The notes: generated from the sequence alone by a model not told the origin. DNA of 21,776 nt from Chara braunii (GCA_003427395.1 BFEA01000119.1:240495-262270); one strand, 5' to 3'. Shown: positions 9,571-17,619, counted from the first letter of the stretch. Numbers and translations: made by a program.

Positions 9571-10198
9571 GACGGTGCCGCCACCTCAACCTACTAATTT
9601 CATTTGTCCTTGTCTTCCTGCGTCACTTGACAGTCCCATTCTTATGGAATGTTCTCACATGTGTCGTGCAGCCACCCGTGTCGTCTTACCTACATGTCCG
9701 CTTGTCCGCGCTGACGTCCGCTTGCGTAAGAAAATTAATTTCTTAGGCAAAATGGTCTTTGTAGCTTTTGTATTTTTAATATGTCATGCCTAGTGACATT
9801 TCCCATGTTTCCTCTTTGGAACGGAGTCGTTCCGATCATTTTTGCCCCTTTTTTTCCCGTTTCCCGAGATTACGAGAAACATCGCCTTTCTCCGGTTTTT
9901 CCCAGAATCCTCTCAAACTATTTCCAACTCCGTTATTGGCTCATCCCTTTGTCTACTCCAAGTCCCTGTGCCATTGCGGCCCTCTTTACCACCGTTCCCA
10001 CACGCTTTCATGTCCCACCGGTCCCGAGTCCCATTTTGGAACCCTTGGTACCGACGGTCCTGTTCTAGTAGCCCATCCTCTCTCCCCGGATTCATTTATT
10101 GTGCACATTCTTGCCATATATTATGTCTCAAGAGTCGGGACTTGATTAAAGAACCAAAGGTTCCAACACCGGATACCGGCCAAAAATTGGCGTGGAGT
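9571..10198. other. No gene recognised
   Basis: Several overlapping frames of 80-160 codons (for example 9842-10321) are open, but their translations are compositionally biased and carry no motif. Frames overlap in more than one register, as expected of CT-rich non-coding DNA. A small GTCCGCTTG repeat occurs near 9696-9725. Confidence 0.5.
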
Positions 10199-10611
10199 GT
10201 GCCGCGCGGGGCACTACCTGCTCCCGCTATCCAATGTGGCCTGAAGAGTGCGAATTCGCATGGGTGCCTCGCGTGGCACTACTGGGACCTGCGGAGTGCG
10301 AGTTTGCAGTTGCGGCCCTAAAAACAGTTTGTTACAACCCCAGGGCCTACCGGCCCAGCCCAGCTCAGCACTATCAAGGCCTGGAAGTGCAAAGTCGCGC
10401 TGGTGCGGCGTGCGACACGACTGGGTCCCAGGGAGTTGGAATTTGTGCAGGACCAATAGGCCCTGACTTCCTTGGGCCTACTTGGCAGCTACCGGCCCAG
10501 CTATCGTCTGGAAAACGATCAAAACACAATCTGGACCGTGTGGTACCATGCCAATGACAGTGCAGATCGTTAGTTGATGACACTTAAAACGATCAGCCAC
10601 CAATCTGGACC
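10199..10611. repeat. Degenerate GC-rich direct repeats
   Basis: GTGCCGCGCGGGGCACTAC (10199) recurs as GTGCCTCGCGTGGCACTAC (10264) and more weakly as GTGCGGCGTGCGACACGACT (10403). ACCGGCCCAGC occurs near 10350 and 10490. A second pair, AAAACGATC followed by CAATCTGGACC, begins at 10512 and 10586, 74 bp apart. These look like eroded tandem duplications of unknown origin. Confidence 0.65.
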
Positions 10612-10810
10612 ATCGCGAGCAAGAAGGCTCCAAATCAACTACTGGTCACATGCTATGAAATAGCGATTCTTATAATTGTTGCGGAAAAGTGCAGAGAGGG
10701 ACTCAGCCCCTCCTGATCATTACAAGGACTATTATGAGAGGCTGATTGGGTCTGCCCAGGATCAGACCATACGGCTGATAGGGCAGGCCCAAAGATATAC
10801 ACATTATCCC
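10612..10810. other. Short spacer, no gene
   Basis: No feature recognised. An open frame crossing it (10676-11068) runs through the poly(A) tract and the TGCGC island and is not credible. Confidence 0.4.
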
Positions 10811-10841
10811 AAAAAAAAAAAAAAAGAAGAAAAAAAAAAAA
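10811..10841. repeat. Poly(A)-rich tract
   Basis: Runs of 15 and 13 A separated by GAAG. It could be the tail of a retroposed sequence, but no parent element was recognised upstream. Confidence 0.8.
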
Positions 10842-10956
10842 GTGACAAAGGTAGGGAACGAGGCCCAAGCTCGTGCCAGGAAGGAATGAGGACTGGTTTC
10901 ATCACTCCAAAGATCCAAACATTTCATTCCTCTTTCCCCCCTCTTTCCTCCCGTGT

Positions 10957-11131
10957 TGCGGTGCGCGATGCGGTGCGCGGTGCGCACCTGTGCCGTGTGC
11001 GCAATCTTGCGCTATGCGCGCGACTGATGCGCAGTTCGCAGTGCGCTGTGCGGCACTCCGGTGCGTAGTGCGCCGGTGCGCTGGGGCGTGCGCGTGACGA
11101 GCGCACTTTCGCGCATGGTGCGCCGTGGTAT
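10957..11131. repeat. CpG-rich TGCGC minisatellite island
   Basis: About 175 bp dominated by TGCGC, GTGCGCG and GTGCGGTG words without a fixed period, followed by a T14 run at 11139-11152. CpG density is far above that of the flanks. Frames crossing it are translations of the repeat. Confidence 0.85.
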
Positions 11132-11248
11132 GCATTGATTTTTTTTTTTTTTCTACGTGATACACCGAGTTGATGAGTTAATAATACTTAATATAAGTTA
11201 TATTGTTTATATAACATTATAGTATGATTACAGTATCACGGCGAACCC

Positions 11249-11249
<1 letters not shown>

Positions 11250-11319
<70 letters not shown>
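11250..11319. repeat. (GA)n microsatellite
   Basis: About 34 uninterrupted GA dinucleotides ending in GAAGAAACC. Pure repeat. Confidence 0.98.
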
Positions 11320-11321
<2 letters not shown>

Positions 11322-11392
11322 AACCATGTGCTGACACTATCGGACCGAAGAAACCGCCCTTATCAACGGGCAACATGAATCCGGAAGCGGGG

Positions 11393-11624
11393 CGACATGC
11401 ACAAAGGACAAATAATATGGCGGTGTATCTTTCCATGTTCTGGCGGAAGATTCATTCATTCGTTGGGTGGTGGAGAGCGAAGGGCCGATGAATCAGGTAA
11501 GCACGTAACGTATCTCTGGAAGCTTTCTTTTTTTTTTTTTGGAGAATCCCTGAACAAATGAGACTGAATCCTCCGCTTGAACATGGAAAGATACATTTCC
11601 ATATATGTCTTCTTGTGCATGTCG
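11393..11624. repeat. Inverted repeat with 72-nt arms and 88-nt spacer
   Basis: The left arm 11393-11464 pairs with the right arm 11553-11624. A perfect 17-nt core, TGTATCTTTCCATGTTC at 11424-11440, pairs with GAACATGGAAAGATACA at 11579-11595. Matching continues outward to CGACATGCACAA/TTGTGCATGTCG and inward to AATGAATC/GATTCATT-like segments, with mismatches and small indels. The spacer contains a T-run near 11528-11540. It resembles an old foldback transposon or an inverted duplication able to give a long hairpin RNA. Confidence 0.8.
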
Positions 11625-11653
11625 ATAGTAGTGCAGCGAGCCGGTTGGTAAAC

Positions 11654-12012
11654 ATTACCGTTGAGGTTCTGACAGGTTGGACGCGCCGGGCTTCACTCGT
11701 GCAAAGAAATTGCGCATCGCCACACCACTCTCGAAATTTGCAAAATGGGGATGAACTTCCCGCTAGAACACGACCAGATGCCCCCGCCACATTTTTGTCT
11801 TTTTCACATTTCGAGAGTGGTGTGGCGAGGCCCATTCTGATGTTCTTCCTTTACGTTTTTTTCTTTTTATTAAAAAAAAAAATCCAGGAAAAACGGCTGC
11901 CAGTTCCGTCGTTTTCTACTTCAGAAGTAATACGAAGAGAACGTTTTGATAGATCGGGACCCTCATCATGACTGAATCTGGCCTGCAAGAACCCTACCAT
12001 ACAGACTGCAAT
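11654..12012. repeat. Direct duplication, copy 1 (with extra hairpin block)
   Basis: It starts ATTACCGTTGAGGTTCTGAC and ends CATACAGACTGCAAT. It matches 12011-12214 at both ends: ACTCGTGCAAAGAAATT on the left; AAAAACGGCTG, CAGTTCCGTCGTTTTCTAC, TTCAGAAGTAAT and CCCTCATCATGACTGAATCT on the right. About 150 bp between these shared blocks, including the hairpin at 11718-11827, is absent from copy 2. Confidence 0.9.
11718..11827. repeat. Foldback with perfect 20-bp arms
   Basis: CGCCACACCACTCTCGAAAT (11718-11737) is the exact reverse complement of 11808-11827. The 70-base interior has no coding frame of note. The hairpin sits in the block unique to copy 1 of the surrounding duplication, so it is either an insertion there or was deleted from copy 2. 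No clear target-site duplication flanks it. Confidence 0.9.
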
Positions 12013-12214
12013 TACCGTTGAGGTTCTGACAGGTTAGACGTGCCGGGCGAGACTCGTGCAAAGAAATTCTTGATTTTTTTCCATTCCTGGAAAAACGGCT
12101 GTCAGTTCCGTCGTTTTCTACTTCAGAAGTAATAAGAAGAGAAAGTTTTGAGAAATCGCGACCCTCATCATGACTGAATCTGGCCTACAAGAACCCTACC
12201 ATACAGACTGCAAT
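12011..12214. repeat. Direct duplication, copy 2 (without hairpin block)
   Basis: The 204-bp partner of 11654-12012. Where copy 1 carries the hairpin, copy 2 has only CTTGATTTTTTTCCAT. A short echo, AACCCTACCATACA, follows at about 12216, suggesting a third truncated copy. Confidence 0.9.
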
Positions 12215-12390
12215 AACCCTACCATACACACAGAGTGTTACCCGAACTACACATTACTAAAAGCTTGCGGGCCAACGCGCGGCCTCCAAAAACAATCTGG
12301 CTGCCCGTTTCTTATTTTACGCGAGCAGGGGGGCGGGTCTACTACCGCCCCTCACAACTTTTTTTTTTTTTTTTGACCCCCATTTTTGGA
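12215..12390. other. Spacer with T16 run, no gene
   Basis: Ends with a 16-T run at 12359-12374 followed by GACCCCCATTTTTGGAGG. No gene recognised. Confidence 0.5.
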
Positions 12391-12477
12391 GGTGCGCCGC
12401 ATGCAGTGCGCGTGCGTCGTGCGGGATGCGCCGTGCGGCGCACGTGCGCAGTGCAGCGCATCGTGATGCGCCGCATG
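12391..12477. repeat. Second CpG-rich TGCGC island
   Basis: It uses the same word family as 10957-11131 (TGCGCC, GTGCG, TGCGCA). An 11-bp direct repeat, TGCGCCGCATG, bounds it at 12393-12403 and 12467-12477. It directly follows a poly(T) run. Confidence 0.8.
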
Positions 12478-13280
12478 TATGACCCATTCCCTTTACTTTC
12501 AAAGGGGGTAGCCCACTACCCTTTACTGTATCCATCTGATTCCATCAGGATTCAAACTCATGACCTTTTTTTATCAGCAGTTACATATGTACCATGCACC
12601 CATTCATTTGTGCACCATTTCTTCTTGTGCACCTTTTCTTCTATGCACACCCTTCTTTCCTGTTTCTTTCCTCAGTTCCCACACCATACACCTTTTTGCA
12701 CGCCCACTGCAGCTTGTGATACAATTGGTCATTCAAAACAGCCCCCTGTTCCAGGACTCCAACAACTCACAGCAAAGAAACCTGAAACACATGCAACATG
12801 ACTGGAAGGAAGCCTTCCAAACTAATAGTATCTCCCAACTGCAACAAGCCTTCATTTGACGACTCCAAACACCAAACAGCCAGTAGATCGCCACACAGCA
12901 CAAACCCCAGCCAACCACTGTGAAAACAGAAGAAGATGGAAAAAAAAAAAAAAAGAAGAGGTTACTGTGGTTGGCTTTATAACGTCACCTAATATTTTGC
13001 TGGGACCATTGTCATTCGATGATGCACAATGTGCAGGAGATATACCAAACGGCCAAAGCCAAATGAGAACACAAAAACCCAACGAAGGAGTGAACCGAGC
13101 CGTAGTAACATACACGTTCATAGGCTTGTCTCAATCACAAATGTGGTTTACTTCACGATTTCACCAAGGCACCAAAAGGCCTTACATCACCACCCTCTCT
13201 TCACAAACTCCATGGTTACCACAGGCCAGCCTGTCCATTGGCTGAGCAAGCCAACAGCCATGTTTTCTCGGTCAGTAGAA
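12478..13280. other. No gene recognised
   Basis: The left half is pyrimidine-rich with a loose repeat of GTGCACC and TTCTTC words at 12590-12650. An A15 run lies at 12940-12954. Frames of 60-190 codons on both strands overlap one another and show no domain motif. No mobile-element terminus was recognised. Confidence 0.5.
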
Positions 13281-14075
13281 AACAGGAACTGCACAGTAAC
13301 CAATGGGCCTAGCTCAGTTGCTGCACCCAATCAGATGATGCTGACCAACATAATAAAATAGCTCTGAATTACCTGGGCCCGGTCAGCTCAATGATGATAT
13401 CTCAAGGCCATTAAAAAAAAGAAAAAGGAACTGCCCAGTAATAGCCCATGCACAGAATCCGGTCAGAAAAAGGGAGTGACCTAAATAGCAAACCATCATC
13501 CGTAAACACCTCAAGTATATCACCAACAGTCCTAGCTCAGTCGGTAGTAACTTGGAAAACCCGTGAACTGTCGAAATACAGACCCAAGTTTGAACCCAGA
13601 TGCCATCAAAATCATTCCGACTTACCTGGGGCTGGTCAGCTCAATGATCATATGTCAAGGTCGTCGCCCTTTCAGAGCAAAGACAAAGTATCTCAGCTCT
13701 TATTCGACAGCCCAGATATCATCTGAACTTCGGTATCATTTTCCAGCGATTGATGACTTATAACATCAGGCCCCAATTTGCCCAGTAACAGCCCGTGCAC
13801 AGATGCCGTGCAAGTGTATACAACTGTTAAGACTTCACAGATCTAAAGTCTGTCAAGATCTACCTAAATTGCGAAGAACCATCCATGAACGCACGAGCGG
13901 GCCTAGGTCTGTTGGTACACCCAATGAACTGTTGGGATACAGACCCAACTTTGCATCCAGATGGGAAAAAAGAGAAAACAGAAAGACACCAAGTACCTCA
14001 GCTGGTATTCATCTGAGCTTCAGTATCATTCTGTAATCTCGTATCCAGCAATTGATGGCTACGAGGCCTGTGTTT
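13281..14075 (+). repeat. Three tandem diverged copies of a tRNA-like SINE family
   Basis: Copies start near 13281, 13425 and 13771, each with a CAGTAA..CC(A/G)TG landmark. They continue to GGGCCTAGCTCAGTTG (13305), TCCTAGCTCAGTCGGTAG (13530) and GGCCTAGGTCTGTTGGTA (13900). TAGCTCAGTCGG matches the pol III box A consensus. AGTTTGAACCC at 13587-13597 matches box B with one C-to-T change, 54 bases after box A. Copies 2 and 3 share ATACAGACCCAA, CATCTGA..CTTC..GTATCATT and CCAGC.ATTGATG. Copies 1 and 2 share TACCTGGG, GGTCAGCTCAATGAT and TCAAGG. Copies 1 and 3 carry internal deletions. This fits a tRNA-derived SINE that was tandemly duplicated; no functional tRNA fold is claimed. Confidence 0.65.
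13533..13597 (+). promoter_or_regulatory. Internal pol III promoter-like boxes A and B
   Basis: Box A is TAGCTCAGTCGG at 13533-13544 and box B is AGTTTGAACCC at 13587-13597. Spacing is about 10 nt longer than in a standard short-variable-arm tRNA, which is common in tRNA-derived SINEs. The box B change from C to T is what methylated CpG decay would produce. Confidence 0.6.
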
Positions 14076-14486
14076 CATGCCATCCTTGCTCAAGGAACCA
14101 ACATCCCAAGTGAGGATTGGTTTTGCATTACTATAACATCTGGAGGCCAAAGAGAGAAAGTCAGCTCAGTTATACTTTACCTTGCAAGGTGCAACCAACC
14201 CATTACATCCACAGACAGAGAAAGTAATCAGACGTCTACACCGCCTTGGTTCCCTAGTATCCATACCTCAATCAGCTGTACCATGGCCCTACTAAGTGAT
14301 AATATGATAACAAGACATATGCAAAGACAGAAGCGAAACTCAATTCCATCAGCGTTCTTCGGAACTGTACCGGTGCCCACAAACAATGAGCAGCTTTCTA
14401 TACCTCATATTATTACCAGCGATCATTACAGACTACTCATATCTTCTGGCCTTGCTGCTGTACTCATCATAGAGTCATGTGATCCA
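14076..14486. other. No gene recognised
   Basis: A 218-codon frame (14052-14708) crosses this stretch, but its C-terminal third is translated CAGA repeat and the rest shows no domain. I do not call it a gene. No repeat family is clear. Confidence 0.5.
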
Positions 14487-15013
14487 GGCAAACAAGCAGG
14501 AAGGCAGACAAACAGACAAGCAGACAGACAGCCACACGTCAAGCCAGACGGGGGAACAGGTGGGCAGGCAGACTGGCAGACGGGAGGCGCGACAGACAGA
14601 TGGACAGACAGATGGCGATGTACAGACAGATGGAGACTGAGAGTATGTACAATCAGACGAACAGAGTCTGAGACAAACAGACAAGCCAACAAGTGGTCAA
14701 GCAGCTAGGCAGACAAACAGACAAACAGACAAGCAGACAAGCAGGCAGAAAGCCATGCGGCTGGCCAGACATGAGGCCCGGCGGACAGATGCACATGCAG
14801 ATGAAGTCAGACAGATGGGGATCGGCAGAGACTGACAGTATATACAGACAAAGCAACAGAGTCAGAGAGACAGATGGCAAACGGGCAATTAGATGAAGAC
14901 AGGCAGATGGAGATGGGCAGAGAGGCAGGCAGACAGATATGGAATAACGTCAGACAGACAGACAAACGGATGAATGGACAGACGGATGGGCAGATGGATG
15001 GATAGACAGATGA
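14487..15013. repeat. Degenerate (CAGA)n tetranucleotide array
   Basis: CAGA and its one-base variants (CAGG, CAAA, CAAG, TGGA) fill about 525 bp, with a brief less regular stretch near 14620-14700. Serine/cysteine/leucine-rich minus-strand frames here are translations of the repeat. Confidence 0.95.
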
Positions 15014-15124
15014 AAAGACATATTTTGTTGAGAGTCTTTTGAAAATCTATCAGTTGGCTTCCGTTGACCTCCTTCCTCAAGTACGTACATATGCAATAAA
15101 TCGCTAGGCTGGGCCGCCGCACGG
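15014..15124. other. Short spacer
   Basis: Mixed sequence between the CAGA array and the GC hairpin. Nothing recognised. Confidence 0.4.
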
Positions 15125-15167
15125 CCGGGCGGGCCCCGGCTGGTTGGGCCCCGGGGGGTCCGCCCGG
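15125..15167. repeat. GC-rich hairpin
   Basis: CCGGGCGG (15125-15132) pairs with CCGCCCGG (15160-15167), and GCCCC/GGGGT inside extends the stem by about five pairs including one G-U. The surrounding 70 bp is almost pure G+C. Confidence 0.75.
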
Positions 15168-15282
15168 TGAAACCGAGCGATGCAAAAACCCAGCAAGGAA
15201 TTTTTTTATTGTTTTTTATGGAAGGTGGGGTTGTACTGCGCCACCCTAGAGGGCCCTGAATCTGCAATAAAAAATGAACTTC

Positions 15283-15302
15283 GGGGGGGTGGGGGGGGAG
15301 GG
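15283..15302 (+). other. G-rich run with quadruplex potential
   Basis: Runs of seven, eight and three G separated by single bases; the long runs can supply four G-tracts. The following 170 bp is also G-rich on the + strand. Confidence 0.7.
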
Positions 15303-15481
15303 AAATGACGTCGGGAGGCCGCAGGTGGGTGATCGGGATGGTGGTCGCGTGTGGAGAGCGGGGGGGAAGAATCGGGGAGCAAGGAGCACAAGGGGCGTGA
15401 CGGGGGCACGTGGGGAGGACCAGCTGTTGGGCGCGATCCGGGCAATTCGGGAGGGAGGGGAACGGGGCTCGAAACGGGTGC

Positions 15482-15655
15482 GAAGAAGAAGAAGAAGCGA
15501 AGAATTAGAAGAAGAAGAAGAAGAAGAAGAAGAAGAAGAAGAAGAAGAAGAAGAAGAGGAAGAGGAAGAAGAAGCGACAACGAAGAAGAAGCGACAACGA
15601 AGAAGAAGCGACAACGAAGAAGAAGAAGAAGAAGAAGAAGAAGAAGAAGAAGAAG

Positions 15656-15686
<31 letters not shown>

Positions 15687-15872
15687 GAAGAAGAAGAGGA
15701 GGAAGAAGAAGTGACAACGAAGAAGAAGAAGAAGAAGAAAAAGTGAAGATGGAAAAGAAAAAGAAGAAGAAGAAGAAGTGAAGAAGCAGAGGAGGAAGAA
15801 GAAGTGACAACGAAGAAGAAGAAGAAGAAGAAGAAGAAGTGACGATGAAGAAGAAGAAGAAGAAGAAGAAGA

Positions 15873-15875
<3 letters not shown>
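15482..15875 (+). repeat. Long (GAA)n repeat with GTGACAACG interruptions
   Basis: About 390 bp of GAA/AAG triplets. Interruptions GCGACAACGAAGAAGAA recur near 15575-15615, and GTGACAACGAAG near 15712 and 15803. A block from GAAGTGAAGAAG to GTGACAACG appears twice about 91 bp apart (near 15684 and 15775), showing internal duplication. Frames that cross it in either direction (poly-Glu, poly-Arg, poly-Ser, poly-Leu) are not genes. Confidence 0.97.
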
Positions 15876-15919
<44 letters not shown>

Positions 15920-15932
15920 CCCCCCCTCTTCC
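15876..15932 (+). repeat. (CT)n then C-run, pyrimidine tract
   Basis: The + strand changes from purine to pyrimidine at GAGGATCTCT (15871-15880). About 20 CT dinucleotides are followed by roughly ten C and CTCTTCC. Confidence 0.97.
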
Positions 15933-15999
15933 GCCCATCTTCTTCTTCTTGTTCTTCGACCGCCATACCCTAACATGCATGCAGAGTCCCCAACACCCA

Positions 16000-16040
<41 letters not shown>

Positions 16041-16067
16041 CCCTCCCCCCCCCCACCCCCACCCCCA
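16000..16067 (+). repeat. Second (CT)n tract ending in a C-rich run
   Basis: CT repeats to about 16037, then CCCCCCTCCCCCCCCCC with ACCCCC units to 16067. The minus strand has quadruplex potential and the + strand i-motif potential. Confidence 0.95.
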
Positions 16068-16228
16068 AAGTCCCTTACCTTGTCGATGGCGGGAACCGCG
16101 ATGGCGGGCGTTGGCGGAGTCGGCGGGGTCACGCGCGGTGGCGGGCGTTGGCAGGTGCTGACGGCATCAAAGTTCCGCGTCGAAGTCCGGCGGAGCGACA
16201 CAACTGCAGGGCAGGGAACGGGGAGACC

Positions 16229-16330
16229 CGTCTTCCCCTGAACACAACGCACCCTCATTTTGGCTGTATCTGGCTGGAAATTTAACTCGATACATTCATT
16301 TTTAGGGTGCGTTATGTTCGGGGGAAGACG
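16229..16330. repeat. Inverted repeat with 27-bp arms (25/27) and 48-bp spacer
   Basis: The left arm, 16229-16255, ends AACACAACGCACCCT. The right arm, 16304-16330, begins AGGGTGCGTTATGTTC. The arms pair at 25 of 27 positions. The AGGGTGCGTT end points inward on both sides, so these could be the facing ends of two related elements, or the two arms of one small foldback. Confidence 0.88.
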
Positions 16331-16361
16331 GTAGCGGGTACAACGTGAGAATGGGGGAGGG

Positions 16362-16489
16362 AACGGGGCCCGGTAGTTCCCGCCCTCACCGATTTGAAAT
16401 CGAGGCCATCTGGGCCGTCGATCTTTGAGATCGACGATCCAGATGGGGCCCGATTTCGAATCGGTGAAATAGGGCCTGCCGGCCCCGTT
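16362..16489. repeat. Foldback hairpin, about 38-bp stem with 3-nt loop
   Basis: 16387-16424 (starting CACCGATTTGAAATCG) pairs with 16428-16466 (ending CGATTTCGAATCGGTG), about 33 of 39 positions, around a TTG loop. An outer pair, AACGGGGCC (16362-16370) with GGCCCCGTT (16481-16489), extends the stem. A run of nine or more T follows the right side. It resembles a MITE/foldback core and may belong to the element whose left end is the inverted-repeat arm at 16304. Confidence 0.85.
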
Positions 16490-16679
16490 TTTTTTTTCGT
16501 GGTCTGCATTAAAAGGGCCTTTACCCGATTCAGGTCTTGTAAAAGTAAAGCGGCGTGAAGGGGTACCTCGCCAGGACCCAGGAAACGTGAAAGCAGATCA
16601 AAGGTCAAGTTCTCTGGTCAAAGAGCACATCTAAACTAAAGCAAGAAGTCAGTGCTAAAGGTCATTGCTGAAGGACATA
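16490..16679. other. Spacer, no gene
   Basis: Begins with the T-run after the foldback. No feature recognised up to the heptamer array. Confidence 0.4.
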
Positions 16680-16820
16680 CCTGTTCGCCAGGGGTTGCAC
16701 ATGTCATATCTGTTCAGATAGGGATGTGTCTGTTCGTGCAAGAGGAGAGTGTCTATTCATGCAGTATAGATGTCTGTTCAGGCAGTAAGTGTGTCTGTTC
16801 GTCCAAAATTGTGTCTATTC
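16680..16820 (+). repeat. Array of seven TCTGTTC-type heptamers spaced about 21 bp
   Basis: CCTGTTC at 16680 and TCTGTTC/TCTATTC at 16709, 16729, 16752, 16773, 16794 and 16814. Spacings are 29, 20, 23, 21, 21 and 20 bases. Four of the last five are preceded by GTG or GAG words. It lies upstream of the LTR promoter, the usual place for duplicated enhancer units in U3. Confidence 0.75.
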
Positions 16821-17482
16821 GAAAGTAAGTCAATAAACAGAGTCCCAGTTCTGATCTAAGTCTGAGAGACCGTCCAGATCCAGACGTCCAAATCCAGAAT
16901 CCAGGCCGAAGGGCCTCAGCAGCAGTAGACCTCATTGGGACAGTACTGGGACACATGCAATGCAGCGTCTGGGACACAGGAAGGCCTGAATGAGCCAATG
17001 CAGACGCAACATGAGGAGGCCAGCGCTATAAAGGAAGCGGCCAGCCTCATTCAACGCCAGATGTCTACTGGCATTCTGCGCGTGGAAGTGCTGAAGCACT
17101 TGTGCGCCAGCCAGGAGGAGCAGCGCTGGAGGATGAAGATGCGCTAGACAAGGGAAGAAGGCTGGGCGCTGGAGATAGAAGCAGCCATGGCTGCCCAGCA
17201 AGTTAGTAATAGATTAGAGGGTTAGTAGTAGTCTTCTATGAGTGGCATTCAGAGTAGATCCTTGAGAGGAGAGAGTGTACATGCATAGTAGGGAGAAGGA
17301 ACTGAGACCGAGAGTGTGCAAGAAAGGTTCGGCTACGGTGATTACTTACCTGAGTTGGATATGATCTGCAGAGGTGGCGCTGATGTGTAGTAGTCACGTT
17401 GATGAGTTGGATGAGAGATTCGTATTGCGCTGATAAGCGCTTGAACTCAGGGAACTATGACACTCTTTGTAATCATAGTTTT
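16821..17482 (+). other. Possible U3/LTR sequence or flank, no gene
   Basis: No LTR left end could be fixed. A 70-codon frame at 16935-17147 (glutamine- and glutamate-rich, helical looking) has no recognisable domain. An AATAAA occurs at 16832-16837. The stretch from about 17200 to the TATA box reads as ordinary LTR-like non-coding DNA. Confidence 0.4.
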
Positions 17483-17491
17483 TATAATATA
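17483..17491 (+). promoter_or_regulatory. TATA-like box of the LTR
   Basis: TATAATATA, about 120-130 bases before the LTR end. Transcription would be expected to begin some 30 bases downstream, leaving a short R-U5. Confidence 0.5.
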
Positions 17492-17619
17492 AGCTGTGCA
17501 ACTTGGTTCTCTTCTTACCTCTTTGTCAAGTGTGTGAAGTTTTCCATTCATTGTGTATGGCGATGGTGCATGCTGTGAACACTCTTGCGTGAGTTGGTCT
17601 TCGGGACCCATGCAAAATT

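Noticed and set aside
9842-10321. 159-codon and overlapping frames
   Set aside because: Several registers are open at once in CT-rich DNA; no conserved motif.
12235-12801. 188-codon + strand frame
   Set aside because: It crosses a T16 run and the TGCGC island and has no motif; a chance opening.
13533-13606. A functional tRNA gene
   Set aside because: Box A and B are present, but stems cannot be drawn with normal spacing and the sequence is one of three diverged repeat copies.
14052-14708. 218-codon + strand frame
   Set aside because: No domain, and its C-terminal third is CAGA repeat.
14426-15267. Cysteine/serine-rich minus-strand frames resembling secreted peptides
   Set aside because: Period-four repeat (CAGA) read in three phases gives repeated VCLS-type words.
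15206-16258. 350-codon minus-strand frame rich in Ser, Leu and Phe, and similar poly-Glu/poly-Arg frames on the + strand
   Set aside because: They are translations of the GAA/CT microsatellites in all phases; open in several frames at once.
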